Source of the DNA: Clarireedia homoeocarpa | Taxonomy: Eukaryota > Ascomycota > Leotiomycetes > Helotiales > Rutstroemiaceae | DNA: 64,000 nt | Direction: 5' to 3' | Assembly (NCBI GenBank): GCA_001465935.1 | Contig: LNKV01000038.1 | Location: forward strand, 194,176-258,175 | Shown here: positions 1 through 12,479 of the stretch, in pieces | Position numbering within the stretch: the first letter of the stretch is position 1 | Layout of the letters: each line of letters opens with the position of its first letter | Translations under genes and position numbers: made by a program | Notes under the pieces: model-generated | Told to the model about the DNA's origin: nothing | The model's input: only the letters and a program-made list of their open reading frames with translations | Database searches by the model: none

Positions 1-681
1 TCAGAGCCGAGAAATTGAAACAGTATTGTGCGGTATATTGAGGGGCAGGCAGGTCTATCTTAGCCGTACTTATGAAAGGGACGAGATTCTTTTATTTATG
101 CTAAGACGATGAACATACACTGTCATACACACTCCACCTAAAACTTCAACTGTTCCTTATGCACGTGTCTAGTTTGAATTGTCGGGAAGTGTAATAATGC
201 CCATTAATCGAGCACACGACCAAATGTGAATAATGAGGGGATATTCAATATCATAAACTACTAGTTCGGGCGAGGTAAGGCGGAAGTTGAACCTTGCGTA
301 AATATTTCGTGGTAGATTTGTGGTGTTTGGTGGGGCAATGAGATTTCATGCCCGCTTCATCAGAACTTTTCAAAAACCAACATACACCAATCTTCACTAG
401 ATATTTTGACTACTTGACGAAACATAAAAACATAGGATTTCCGACCCTTGGACATATATCTCTAAACTTATCTTGTATACTTTCTCGTCTCCCTCCAGCG
501 AACTAACCAACCAAGAAAGAAAGAAACAATAGAAAGCAAGGGTAAAAATATGACTCGATAGCTGAGTCTCAAAGAATGCCACGGATGCACACACGGTCTA
601 CTTTACGATAACAGTCGAATATCCGATACCATAAAACAGAATTGCTGTCTTTAACGCCTGAGATTTGGGAATACAGTTGTA
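1..681. other. Intergenic, 5' flank of LOS1
   Basis: No coding frame here can be supported; open frames are short and lack homology I recognise. It presumably holds the LOS1 promoter and the 3' flank of a gene left of the window. Confidence 0.6.
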
Positions 682-3600
682 ATGGAGACCCAGGTATGCC
701 CTCAAACCGCGCTTCTGAAAGTGGGCATTGCTGTATCTGTTAGCGGTGTTATAATAGCTCAGGAGAGGCTCTGCTAATTATGGTCTCTTGTGCTAATACA
801 TCTGGGTGTCGCAGATTGAAAATGCTGTTCAGGTTGCATGGAATCCCACCTCCGACGCGCAACTGAAAGCACAGGCTTTCGAGTTCCTCAACCAACTGCG
901 AGCAGATCCAGCCGGAAGACAAGCCTGCCTTACGCTTTTCACCAGATCCCCCAAAGCTTCCGAAGTCTCACGAGTGGTGTCGCTAGACGTGGTCAACAAT
1001 GCAATTCAAACCCAACAGCTTGACGATCAAAGCTTGGCCTGGTTCAAGGAGAATTTACAGGACTACATCCGGCGAACATATGCCCCAGGCGCTGGGGAAC
1101 CGATCGATTCGCCTGCTCTGCAGAACAAACTTACACAGACTTTGACGTTCCTATTCTTGTCGTTATATAAGCAAGGTTGGGAAAGCTGCATAGATGATTT
1201 CTTGAGCTTGACGGGGTCTCAAGATGGGTCCAGGGACAATATTGCGGGGGTCGTGCTATACCTGAGGATCTTGAGCTCAATTCATGATGAGATTGCCGAT
1301 CTGATGGTTTCGAGAACGGCGTCGGAGACTAAACGAAACGTCGAGTTGAAGGACCTGCTGCGTGCTCGAGATGTCCCAAAGGTCGCAGCTTCTTGGCAAC
1401 AAATTCTCACGCAATGGCAAGGTCGAAATGATCCTATTATTGAAATGATCCTAAAGGTCATAGGGAAGTGGGTGTCTTGGATTGACATCTCTTTGATCGT
1501 AAATCAAGACACTTTGAACTTGTTGTTTCCGCTGGTTGGCCGAACAAACTCCAATGGCGGCGAGGATAAAGTTAGAGATGCCGCTATAGACACCTTTACA
1601 GAGATTGTGGCAAAGAAGATGAAAGCATCTGATAAGATAGCAATGATTCAGTTCCTGAACCTTGGCGAAGTGGTCTCGCAGCTTATTGCCAGTCCCGCCT
1701 TGCACGAATTGCGCAGCACATCAAACTATGATACTGACCTTGCAGAAGCGGTTGCAAAACTCGTCAACACTGTTGTTGCGGACATTGTCAAGGTGCTTGA
1801 GGATACCCAGGCGGCACCTGAAACAAAATCCCAAGCCGAACAGCTTCTGCAGACTTTCCTCCCACTCCTGCTACGATTCTTTTCAGATGAGTATGACGAA
1901 ATATGCTCAACAGTTATACCTTCTCTCACAGATCTCAATACATTCCTGCGAAAAGCACAACCCCTTCCACCTGCATATTCAGCAATGTTAAGCCCTGTTC
2001 TCAATGCCATAATCCAAAAAATGAGATATGATGAAACCTCCTCATGGGGTAACGAAGATGAGCAAACAGACGAGGCGGAGTTCCAGGAGCTCCGAAAACG
2101 TCTGCAAAACCTTCAGAAGAGCGTTGCTGCCATTGACCAGGATCTTTATGTTGATATCTTGAGTAATGTGGTTGGGAACACATTCCAAACACTTGAACAA
2201 CAAGGTGGTCAGATGGATTGGCGTGACTTGGACCTTGCACTCCACGAAATGTATCTTTTCGGCGAACTTACCCTTGCCAACAGTGGTGTGTATGCCAAGA
2301 GTCAACCCTCAACTGTGGCGGCCGAACGTCTGGCCGTCATGATGTCCAAGATGGTCGAGTCTGGTAAGTCTCGTTTGTTAATCACTTCTTGATGTATTCC
2401 GCTAACAGTATCAAGGTATTGCATCCTTTTCACATCCTGCAATACAGCTGCAGTATATGGAAATCTGCGTACGATATTGCTCATTCTTTGAGTCACATGC
2501 CGACTATATCCCTCGAGTACTCGAACATTTCGTAACTCTTGTGCATCACAATCATCCCCGAGTGCGAGTACGCTCATGGTATCTTTTCCACCGGTTCACA
2601 AAGCATCTAAGAGCACACGTTGGAAACGTTGCGGAAACCGTTATTCAGTCTATCGGCGATTTACTTCCCATCAAAGCCGAGTTACCTAAAGAGGATGATA
2701 ATGATGATATGTCCTCAGAGGACAATGATCAATCCGCCGATACTGTCTTTTCTGGTCAGCTTGATCTATATGAGACGATCGGTTGCATCTCGTCCACGTC
2801 TTCTACTCCATTAGAAAAGCAGCTCATATATGCAAGAACAATCATGGACCCTTTGTTTTCGGACCTGGAACGCCATTTGGGACCAGCGAAATCCGGTGAT
2901 GCTCAAGCTAAACTACAGATCCATCACATCATAATGGCTCTTGGATCCCTGGCGCATGGATTTTCTGATTGGACCCCGGGAAATGCATCTACAGCATCAC
3001 ATGCACCTGTGAAAGAAGTCACTGCAGAATTCAGCCGTGCGGCGGAAGCAATCTTGATTGCCCTCGAGTCACTAAAATCTTCATTTGATATCCGCAATGC
3101 AGCCAGGTCCTCTTTCTCTAGACTTATGGGTGTCATGGGGGTCGGAATGTTGCCTCTGCTGCCACGCTGGATAGATGGTTTACTATCGCAAAGTTCCTCC
3201 AAGGACGAAATAGCCATGTTCCTACGGTTGTTGGATCAAGTGGTCTACGGTTTCAAGAAGGATATTTATCAAGTCCTTGACTCTCTACTTACACCTTTAC
3301 TACAAAGAGTCTTTGCAGGCCTTGCAGAAGAAGTGGCAGGAACGGATGATGATATTCAACTTGCTGAGCTGAGAAGCCAATATCTGACCTTCATACAAGT
3401 GATACTAAATAACGATCTCGCTTCTGTCCTTGTGAGCGAGACCAACCAAGCCTTCTTTGATCCCGTCATTCTTTCTATCACTACTCTTGCCAAAACAGTC
3501 GCGAATACTACGGGTGCCCTTGCAGCTAGTCGCTTAGCGTTCTCCGTCATGACCAAAATGACCGACCTCTGGGGTGGTCCCAGCATTGCAGGCCTGGGAA

Positions 3601-3938
3601 ACCAGCCCGTCACTTCCTCTGGACCTCCTCAACCAGCGTTTCCTGGCTTCGATACCTTCCTTATCGAGCGCTTCCATCCCGTTTGTTGGGAGGTGCTCCG
3701 CGAGCCGCAATTCCGACCTGGGATGGACGCGCAGGCTAAGATGGTCCTGAATGAAATCGCAGGACTGGAGCAAGTCATTTACATGAAAACTGGAAATATG
3801 TTTGTGGAGCATTTACAAGGAAACTTTTTCCCTAGTATGGGTGTTGACGGGACAGGCTTCATCAGAGCAATGGTGGAGAACACTGATAGGAAGGGACTGG
3901 CGGGATTTTTGTTGGGGTGGTTGAAGGGCAGTGCTTAG
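682..3938 (+). CDS. LOS1: Exportin-T (tRNA nuclear exportin)
   Basis: Karyopherin-beta family carrier that takes mature tRNA from nucleus to cytoplasm with Ran-GTP; loss of the yeast protein slows pre-tRNA splicing. Exons by splice reading: 682-693, 815-2363 and 2416-3938, giving 1027 aa, the usual size. The first exon encodes only M-E-T-Q; its donor is GTATGC and the acceptor TCGCAG. The N-terminus (IENAVQVAWNPTSD, then FEFLNQLRADPAGRQACL) matches the start of fungal LOS1 proteins, and the rest is helical HEAT-like sequence ending in GLAGFLLGWLKGSA. An acidic stretch (DDNDDMSSEDND) lies near the beginning of exon 3. The second intron is only 52 nt. It converges with the acetyltransferase gene to the right. 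Identification rests on remembered family sequence; a start within exon 2 is unlikely because no ATG there precedes the conserved region. Confidence 0.9.
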
Positions 3939-4214
3939 GGACGATTGTTTCTGAGTGTGCGAGGAAAGGATAGGAAATTTGGGGCTATCCATGAATGACG
4001 TTATCACGGGCGGACAGCAACTTGAGGTGGTAGAATAGAGCGCTGAGAAAGGCCGGGGTGGGGTTAGGGGGGCGGAGATCTTTACTATATGCATCTTTCA
4101 AGGGCGTTGGGTTGGCTCTGGTTCTGGGATGAAAAAGAAATCAAATTATACCATGAATGGATATGTGCAAAGTCAGAGGGAGGGAGGCAAGCAAGCAAGC
4201 AAGCAGTCATATAT

Positions 4215-4260
<46 letters not shown>

Positions 4261-4932
4261 CTTTCTCGTCGAACCCATGATCGGCTTGAAGAGTGAGGAG
4301 AAGGGGAGGGAAATCTGATGGCAAGAGATGTAGAAAACGGTATGGACGGCTTTGTGTTTGATTTGATTTGATTTTGTCGATATGTATGGTGTCCATCAAG
4401 ATGTTGTCGTGTAAATGAGGGGGAAAGGGAAGGGGAAGCGGGAAGGGAGCTTGCAAAACAAGTAGATAGTGAGTGTGTGAGCGGGTGACATGATGTGATG
4501 TGTGATGTGTGATGTGTGATGTGACTTGGAGACAATATAAGACAATATAAAAACACAAAACATAATCATTCTTGAAGAAAGAGAGAAAGAAAAAAAAAAA
4601 AAGCTTGAATGTCTTTTTTTTTTTTTCTCTACTTGGAGAGTGACATGATCATGATTGAGATTGATTGGTATAACTTATGTTACTATCCTCGTTCCATTGA
4701 CGCCAACGCTTTCATTATACTGTGTGTGCTATATTATATACGTCTGTCTGTCTGTATGTATACTATACTATACTAACCTCGGCATGCGCACGCTATTCAT
4801 CACAATTTACCTACCCTCTTTATTCATTCATTCATCCGTCCATCCGCCCACATACTCTTCTTGTATGTGAGGGGTTTCATCCCTTCATCAACCTTACTAA
4901 CTATCCATCTACACTACGCACAAAAACTCCCC
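3939..4932. other. Convergent 3' intergenic region
   Basis: Space between the stop codons of LOS1 and the acetyltransferase gene. It holds a 44-nt T run, short repeats of TGTGATG around 4490-4520, other A/T runs near 4590-4626 and GTCT/TATA-rich low-complexity DNA. Open frames here are products of these repeats. Probably 3' UTRs and terminators. Confidence 0.6.
4217..4260. repeat. T(44) homopolymer
   Basis: Uninterrupted run of 44 thymines in the plus strand, in the 3' region between two convergent genes. Its length in any assembly is likely to be imprecise. Confidence 0.95.
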
Positions 4933-7669
4933 TCATCTATAAATCATATTCCCCACCCAAATAGCCACTGCCAACGCACCCAACCGCCACCTCAGATCCT
5001 CTCTCAACCCCATTACCACCCTATCCACAACTCCCCTGCTCCTACTCCTACCCTCCACACCCGCCTCTCCTTTTCCAAACATCCCAGCCGACTCCAACTC
5101 GCGCATCGGCAACTCTACCCCCTTCGCTCTAGTACCGTCATCATAATCATCATCATCATCATCACCACCCTTCACAGGCGAATACTGCGCCGCCCCACCA
5201 TTAACAACAAACGACGTGATTACCTGCGTCGCCTCCGCGACTCTCCAACTAATCCACAGAAACAACAGCGTGAGTATCGCCGCCTCTGTCCATCTGCCCC
5301 AAAGCCCTAAGCGCAAAAGACCCTTCGTGTCAGCCGCGAGCCAGATATGGTACTGCAAGACGAATGTTTCGAGGGAACATTTCCCGAGCCAAGCGAAGAG
5401 GGTGGAATGGTAGCTACGAAGGAGAGGGTGGCAGTTGCGGAGTGTAGCGTAACAGAGGATGGGGATGAAGGAGATGTAGGGGTGCCACCAGAGGTAGTCG
5501 GCTTGGTCGGGAGATCGTTGTGTTAGCAGGCGGAAACCCGGAAGAAGAATGAGTGATGCGATTGTGGCGATGCTGATGAAAGGTGTCGGATGAAGAGCGA
5601 TAGGACGAAGTATGCTATCAAGAGGCGATCTGCAGCTGATTGCGGAAGATCTGATTTGAGAGATGCGGAAGTAAAATATTGCTACCAGCATGCCGACATA
5701 GACTATTAACATATCTGTCTGAAAACGATATCTCCAATTTGTTACCTCCCACGAAATGCCATATGAGTACTTGAGGACGAAGCGTAAAGATTCGAGCACT
5801 CCTGGTACTTCTATGATCGTCGTGGTAAGCAAGGACGCCAGCAGAACCTTTAATGACAGGAATCCGAGCTTCGAATTGCTTTCCTGCCTGACTCGAAGCG
5901 TGAAGTAGACCACTAAGAACCAGAAGCTTACGAGCGGTGTGTAGTAGTAACACATATAATCAGTACGCATCATATATGTGAGGGCGCAAGTCAGGAGATT
6001 GAGGCGGATCAAGACATTCGCAGCTCTTCTCAAGGAATAATCCTCTCGCTTCAAGAAGTACATAGTATGCCCGAATCCCGTCATAAACAGATAGGCCGCG
6101 ACGAGATTCCGTACGAGCTCGAACAGCCAAAGCGTCTTGGAGCCATGCGTATAGTGGTAAATGAGGATAACAAATTGCATCCATCCTTTCCATTCATCTG
6201 TCTGATCTCGAGAAAGGAACCCTTGATCGACAGCTCGCGCGCTAACTTCTTGGACTCCCTTAGAAAGGCTACTTGGTCTGATTGATACAAGTCCAGCAAT
6301 AAAGACAACCGAGGTTGCGATAAGGAACTCTCTCCTCCGGAATTGCTTCTGTTCTTTTTCAAACAGCTGTGTTCGATCGGCATAGTAACAAAAGCACACA
6401 GCAAGAGCAACCGTGAGCAGGGCACCGAGTAACTCCAATTGTGGGAGAGACCGACCTATTCGCAAAAGGTGATTGCGGCGTATAAAGACGACCGCAGGAA
6501 GTAGAAGCATCCCGGTGAGCACGATGGACCACTGTATTACATTGGGCTGACGATAGTTGTTGCAGCAAGTTCGGTTATAGGGGTAACCGCGCTCGACAGC
6601 ATCCGCGTTGCAACGGAGATTTAGCAGTACGTCTGCTTTTCGATGTGCAACATTATCAACCACATGCAGGCCGCTCTCTTCGTACTCACCACGACCAGCC
6701 CAGGTCATCAAGGAAAAGCTCCAGACAATGTCGGCATCGCCATGAGCAGAAACTTGTTGGAGATAATCGTTCATCAGGTCAATCTTTTCCGGTGTTATGG
6801 TTTCCTCGCGCGACGGTGATAATGCTTGATACCATGGTACTTGGACTGGCGCCAGAAGGAGAAAGTTTGGAGATTTATTGGTGGATGGAAAAGATCGTGA
6901 GCCAGGAAAAATAGGGCTGTCTCCCCCGGCATGGTCCATATAGGGAATGACATGCTCAATGGACTCTCTAAATTCCTTGAAATAATTCTCTTGTCCATGC
7001 CTCGCATACCATAATCCGGGGGCACCCAACAACATCAAGCTAGCGCTCTCGTCCGTCTTCGCACCTGGGGGAGGATTCGCATTGAAATTCCTCAACTCTT
7101 TATCCAGACCCGTAGAATTCAACCAAGGATCCCAAACAAACTGCACCGTAACCCCTCCAGAGCTGAACTCCAAATCCTTGTGCTTCTGATTCAAGTCCAG
7201 CAGTTCTGTCATCTCCTCCTCTGCCCTTTCCTGGTCCATTTTCTTTGCAACAGCCCAGAATATCTGTCGGGTCGTAGAATCCCCCACGAAGACGACCCTG
7301 CGATTCTTGAAGCATTCTTTAATATCTTTGCGCTTATATTCGTGCAGCATACATCCCGGAGGCTGCCAATTCTGGAAAGGACGTCGCGAACTCCACCTTG
7401 GACCGGGATCTAGCCACTGCCCTTTATTAAGTAGAGCGCCGCATTTGTAGGGGTCGGCAATATCTGCAAAGAATCAGTAAACAATCATGGTGTAATTGCG
7501 CAGACCCATTTGCTGAAAAGTATCTACTGGCTGCACCAAACATACCCAGCCAACAATACCTGTAGACAACACTCGCAATAACGAGACAGAGGAGGAGTTG
7601 TAAAATCCTCTCTACTGCGGACAGCGCTCGGTTTGGTGCCGAAGGAATTGTCAATCGGAGACGGGACAT
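4933..7669 (-). CDS. PC-esterase/Cas1p polytopic O-acetyltransferase
   Basis: Predicted Golgi membrane enzyme that O-acetylates glycans, related to Cryptococcus Cas1p (capsule acetylation) and animal CASD1. Two exons, 7669-7546 and 7463-4933 (intron 82 nt, GTATGT...TTGCAG), give 884 aa. An N-terminal membrane anchor (residues about 15-35) is followed by a luminal SGNH/PC-esterase domain: CGALLNKGQW near residue 49, the GDS block at 102-104 (VVFVGDSTTRQIFW), and a later GLHVVDNVAH that would supply the catalytic His. The C-terminal half carries many hydrophobic segments, including LYHYTHGSK-type sequence (LIYHYTHGSKTLW), characteristic of the Cas1p acyltransferase domain. The extreme C-terminus has a poly-Asp stretch (GGDDDDDDYDDG). 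The start is the first ATG in frame after splicing. The acetylated substrate in this fungus cannot be told from sequence. Confidence 0.85.
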
Positions 7670-9252
7670 GTCAAGTCTATGTGCAAAGGGCGACCACCCG
7701 CGCCCATTCAACCCTCTCAATCCAGTGTATAAATAAAACCCCGTCGGAGCACCGTTCCGTTCACCGCGTAATTCCTAGAGTATCGTCCGGTGTGGTGTGG
7801 TATGGGAAGATCCGTTGAAGCAAAGCAAAGCAAAGCAAAGCCAAAGCCAAAGCCAAAGCAAACACAAGACACAAGACACAAGAACAAGATCCCTCACGTA
7901 ACCTGCGAATCGAAGGTTCTTAAGAAACGGCAGTGAGCCGGGAAACAATTGAAAGGAAGGCACATTGGGAAGAAGGAGGACATGCCGAATTCGAGCTTTT
8001 TCTGTTAGGAAAGAGGGTTGGTACTTATATATGGTCTTGGCGGATGAGAGAGAGGGGGGGGGGGGGAGGAAAGGGATTCATCAATTCACGGTCTGCACAA
8101 TCCTTGTCAAGTGCACAATACCAAGAAATACTTCGTACTCCGTTCCATCAAACCAGCAATCCCGACGAGGAAATCCTGCGAGAGCGCGCTGGGGAAGGGA
8201 AACCTAGCATTAGGATCAGGAAGCCAAGGACTTGTGCGGTGGTTATAGAGTATCAGCCTCATCAGGTTTTACATGCATCAGACAGCCAAAACCAACCTGC
8301 ACTCCCATCCATGTTGGTGTTTGACCGAGTCTTAGAACTAGACATCTCCAATTCGACATCTCCAATTCGACATCTACAAAGTGCTCCCTCACCTACCTAC
8401 CTACCTACCTACACACTCATACATACACTCACCATGCACTCACTCACTCACTCCAAGCAAGTCTCGTGGTCTCCTACCCGAACCAGAATCTTTGCCAATT
8501 CCTTGCTGTAGCACTAGAGACCATAGCTCGCTTGGCAGCAAGCGGGAACCCGACTTCCCCAAAAAGGAAGAATGCCATTGGCTGAAGGAGTTGAATACGC
8601 TTAAGACGGCACAAAATAGCGGACTTTTGTTTATCCGACACATTCACATTCACATTCCTTTTTTCTTCTTCCTCGCAAATAAATCTCTTCAGAAAACAAA
8701 CCCATCTTCATTCGCAGAGAACTAACTGCTGGAGTAGAGTATACCTAACTTGGCATATTCAAAACGTATGTATGACTCGATGGATGTACTTGCTTACTTG
8801 CTGTAGTTCTACAGCGCATAGATTACCAGAGAGCAATCATCTATCACCAATTGGTCTCCCCTGCAACCAGTACTGTAGTAGGTTCTTCATCTTCAACCCA
8901 ACCCAATCCAATTCGTTCGTCTTTTGCCTCGCTCGGCCAGCCTTCAACTTTCCACTGCTGGTCTTGAGCTGGATACACACCCTGTGTGTATAAGACAAGA
9001 GAGATACTTTCAACGACCTTTGAGTGCGGAACCTCCTTTTGCCAAACAGGTGGATTTCGCAATTTGTCTTTGGCACATTATTTCTTTGGGAGAGGGTCCT
9101 TGTAATATGGCATGTTTATGTGCAATTACGGTCCTTTTTGAATCCAGCATTTATCTACATATTTACAATGGTGTCATCACAAGCATTTATCCTAGAAGTG
9201 ATTATGGCAAGCGTGATGTGAATCTCTGTAAATTTCCTAACCTCTATGGACT
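7670..9252. other. Intergenic, promoter side of the acetyltransferase
   Basis: No supportable gene. Contains short tandem repeats: AAAGC units near 7818-7860, a G-run near 8053-8066, and ACCT units near 8391-8412, plus a duplicated TCTCCAATTCGACA near 8344-8372. Presumed promoter/5' leader of the gene to the left and 3' flank of the carboxypeptidase to the right. Confidence 0.55.
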
Positions 9253-11541
9253 CTAAACCCTAGCCTTTTTGGAGCTCTTGGGCTTGAAGCGTTTGGGCAT
9301 GTTGATGGAAGAACGTGCCTGCTGAGGCAATCCCCTCTTCTTCAACTCCTCCCTCATCTCTGTGGCTACCGGGTCGGGCCCGTTGAGTGTGGTGTTGTAT
9401 GTAGAATTTCGTGGGAGCACCTCGAATTGCATAGTAGCGTTTCCTTCTCTGTATGTGCTCTGCGGGGTACCCTCTGTCGAGTAATTAGCGGATGCCTTGA
9501 CCGTGCCCGTCGCAATGTCCAATCCCTTAATAATTCTCTCAAAGATCTCGAGGGCCGCTAGTGGTTGGTAGAAGGGAACTTCATGTCCAGACTCGTAGAT
9601 TCGTGTGAAGGAGAAGATGCCGGCTTGCTTAACCTGGCCGTGAACTACGGAGTCGGATGTCGTAATGTTGGTATAGCCAGCAGAATCGAAACCAGTGGCA
9701 TTAACTTCTTTGGCCACAACCTCTCCTCCAAGCCAGTTACAGCTTTTGAGAGACGTAAGTTTATGCACAGAAAAGACTGATGCGGCGGCTGATTACTTAC
9801 TTGTAGTCTGCGTCACCGGCAACCATAGCAACATAAACCCCTTGCTCAAGCAATTTTCTTACGGCTTCAATGGTGCCTGATTCACGGCTGATTACACCAT
9901 TAGTACATTTTGATGAGTGTTATGGATTATTTTGCAAACTTACTCGTCATCACCAGTGGCGGTAAAGGCATTGTAAACGGTATTCGAAGACTGAGTGAAG
10001 TTCTGATATGCTCCAATGGCGGCCTGTACCTCAGGCGTGTTGAGATAGGAGGAGTAGAATGAGTATGGGAAGGGATCAGGTCTCAACTCTCGAATATCGT
10101 ATTCATCTCTGACATTTTGGTTAGCCCATATTACTTCCTATACACCAGCATGTGACACATACCTTCCCAAGTAAGTGTCATACAAAGATTCAACGAGGTC
10201 GGCGCAGAAAGCACTGTGAAAGGTCAGCTATTCATTCATCTCCCGTGGCCTGGGGCTTCAAATACTCAGCAGCTTCACAAATCTGAAGGTGATAATGTCA
10301 GCACGATCCTATCTAGAATGGCGTGGGGATTTATAAGCCCAAAATAGAGGTAACAACTTACTTCGTTGATTCCTCTCGCAGCGCAATCTTTGACCTGATC
10401 TATACAGTTTCCAGCACCATAAACGTTGTTGTAAAACTGAGCTTGCACACTTGCGTTGAACGGAGAGTAGTCGTAGGTGTTACCTAGCCGATTTCTCTCG
10501 TTAGTGCCCAAATTTCGATATCTTATACACCCAAGATAGATTTCTTACCCGGATAGACAGTGAAATTATAGTAAGCTTGGTACTGAATCAAAGGATCATA
10601 CCACCCATTACCGATGAAGACCGACTCGAGTGAAATTTTGTGAGCACCAGAAATATTCTTGGCATTCTGGCTCTCAATATACTCGTTGTAAATAGGTCCA
10701 TAGTGACCACCATAGCTTTCTGTAGCAAAATGGAAGCCGCTGCGGGAGTATTTGGGGAAGGCTCCCATGAATCCTTGTAGCGTTTTCCACTGCACATATC
10801 AGTATTCATGTACGAGTGATCAAACTAAGGGGACTTACGAAATACGGTGCTCCAGCCTGAGTAGTGTTGACCGTCAAACTTTCATTTCCGTAGCTATAAG
10901 TTCCACAGGAACCGTAGCCTTCAGCATAATCCGGGCAAGTGGCATTTGGTAACGTGATGGTAAAGCCCGAAGAAGGGTCAACATATCCATTGACTGGAAT
11001 GGAATACGAGAACCCGACCTAGATGGACTTAGTTGGATGTTTGGCAATCAGAAGCATCACTCGCAAACAAGCGTACCTGAGTTGGTTGATCAATGTAGAT
11101 CATGTTGCTGACATTGTTCCAGCTATATGGATTATTAACCACATTGCCGTCTATATCAATGCGACATGGACCATTCTCCTCGAACAATCCAATCATAGAT
11201 GAAGCGCCAGGACCCCCGTTAATCCACACTGTCAAGGGAGCTTCTTCTGGGTTACCATTTCGAGTTTCGAAGAACCACCTGTGCAGTATAAGTACTTCAA
11301 TTGCATCCATATGATGATAAGTATCCTACCAGAAGATATGTTGATCCTCTGCCACATCCACGTATCCAGAATACGACTTGACATCAGGATCCAACTCACA
11401 GATTCCTGTTGGGACCTCTTTATACCTAACCGGTAAATCTAGGTAACCCGTAGCATTGAGAAGATCTTTAGGTGGGGCAACAAATTGAGCAGAAGCCGTA
11501 GCAGATACAGCTGCTAACAGAATAGAAATTGAAGCATACAT
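9253..11541 (-). CDS. Secreted-type serine carboxypeptidase (peptidase S10)
   Basis: Serine carboxypeptidase removing C-terminal residues from peptides in an acidic compartment. Ten exons: 11541-11330, 11278-11077, 11018-10839, 10789-10549, 10483-10362, 10282-10266, 10213-10163, 10108-9944, 9887-9801 and 9742-9253; phases close at 588 aa. A signal peptide (MYASISILLAAVSATASA) leads. Family marks: WINGGPGASSMIGLFEENGP, the nucleophile motif ATESYGGHYG (Ser223), catalytic Asp424 in VAGDADYNCNW, and His479 in ESGHEVPFYQP. Many Asn-X-Ser/Thr sites suggest glycosylation. The sixth exon is only 17 nt. The C-terminus is a Lys/Arg-rich tail (KRFKPKSSKKARV), unusual for the family. It lies just downstream of a second S10 gene on the same strand but is divergent from it (TESYGG against GESYAG), so this is not a recent duplicate. 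Exact substrate unknown. Confidence 0.9.
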
Positions 11542-12479
11542 GACTGTTCAATCTGCATCTAAAAGATCACGAAGAAGCTTCAAAAGAACGAAAGAAAAGG
11601 CCTCGAGAAGACGTTTTAACCTTATGTGCCTTGTGCAATGGAGAGCGGGGTTCAACAAGCATCTTAGCACGTTCCTGCATGTAAGCTACATAACCTACTA
11701 TACTATATCTTATCTTTTGGAGGCTGGGTACGAAAGTCATTTGTCCATTGTTGCTTTAGAGCAACTCGGATGTGGTGTGGAGTCCCAAAGAGGAAGCTGC
11801 GAAGTATTGTGATGGATCAACGTCATCATTGATAAGACGGCGGTGAATCCGAAGACGGACCCACGAATTTTCTTCCGGTAAGATTTTGGTGAGAATGGTA
11901 ATACGATCGAGTCATCATCAGTATTAGTCTCACGATAGTTGATTTTACCTACAGCTGTACGTACTATGCCAACCGACAATTAACGACCAGGAAACTTTCC
12001 TCTCAATAAGCAGTGGCTGGATTCGAGGCGATTGCCCGACTTGGGGTTTACTAGTAACCATTTGATATAAAGGGTTTACTAGTAACCATTTGATATAAAT
12101 ATGAAGTTGCTTTGCCTGCCGCGTCACTGAGCGACAGCAGCAATGCTTGGACTTTCGAAAGCTTAATAATTCAAGGTTAAGTTATCCAAGACATACAAGT
12201 CTTTTTCATGAGCAGTGCAGCAAAATCACGGGAGATTTTATTCTCAGACAATGCAGGTACAATTTTATGCGTCAACGATTCCCCGATTGGAACCTGGCAG
12301 TAGTAGCATAGGCATAATGCTTCGGTGCACAACTTTTTGTTTTCTTCGTAAACTCATGTTATATTGACTATTAAGGGCAGGTTTTACTGCCTCCTTACAA
12401 TACAATCGCGCTGACTCCTCTTCCTGATAAATACAAATTGTTTCATGTCCTATCCTGGTCTGTGTGAGACCTTAAAAAC
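11542..12479. other. Promoter region between two S10 genes
   Basis: No gene seen. It separates the start of the secreted carboxypeptidase from the stop of carboxypeptidase Y and includes the 28-bp tandem duplication at 12044-12099. Confidence 0.55.
12044..12099. repeat. Perfect 28-bp tandem duplication with palindromic core
   Basis: Two head-to-tail identical copies (12044-12071 and 12072-12099), each containing the 10-bp palindrome TTACTAGTAA. It sits about 0.5 kb upstream of the secreted carboxypeptidase start. It could be a doubled protein-binding site or simple slippage; the sequence alone does not decide. Confidence 0.9.

Noticed and set aside
4085..4558. 157-codon minus-strand frame with a poly-Lys run
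   Set aside because: Generated by the T(44) tract and flanking repeats in a convergent 3' region.
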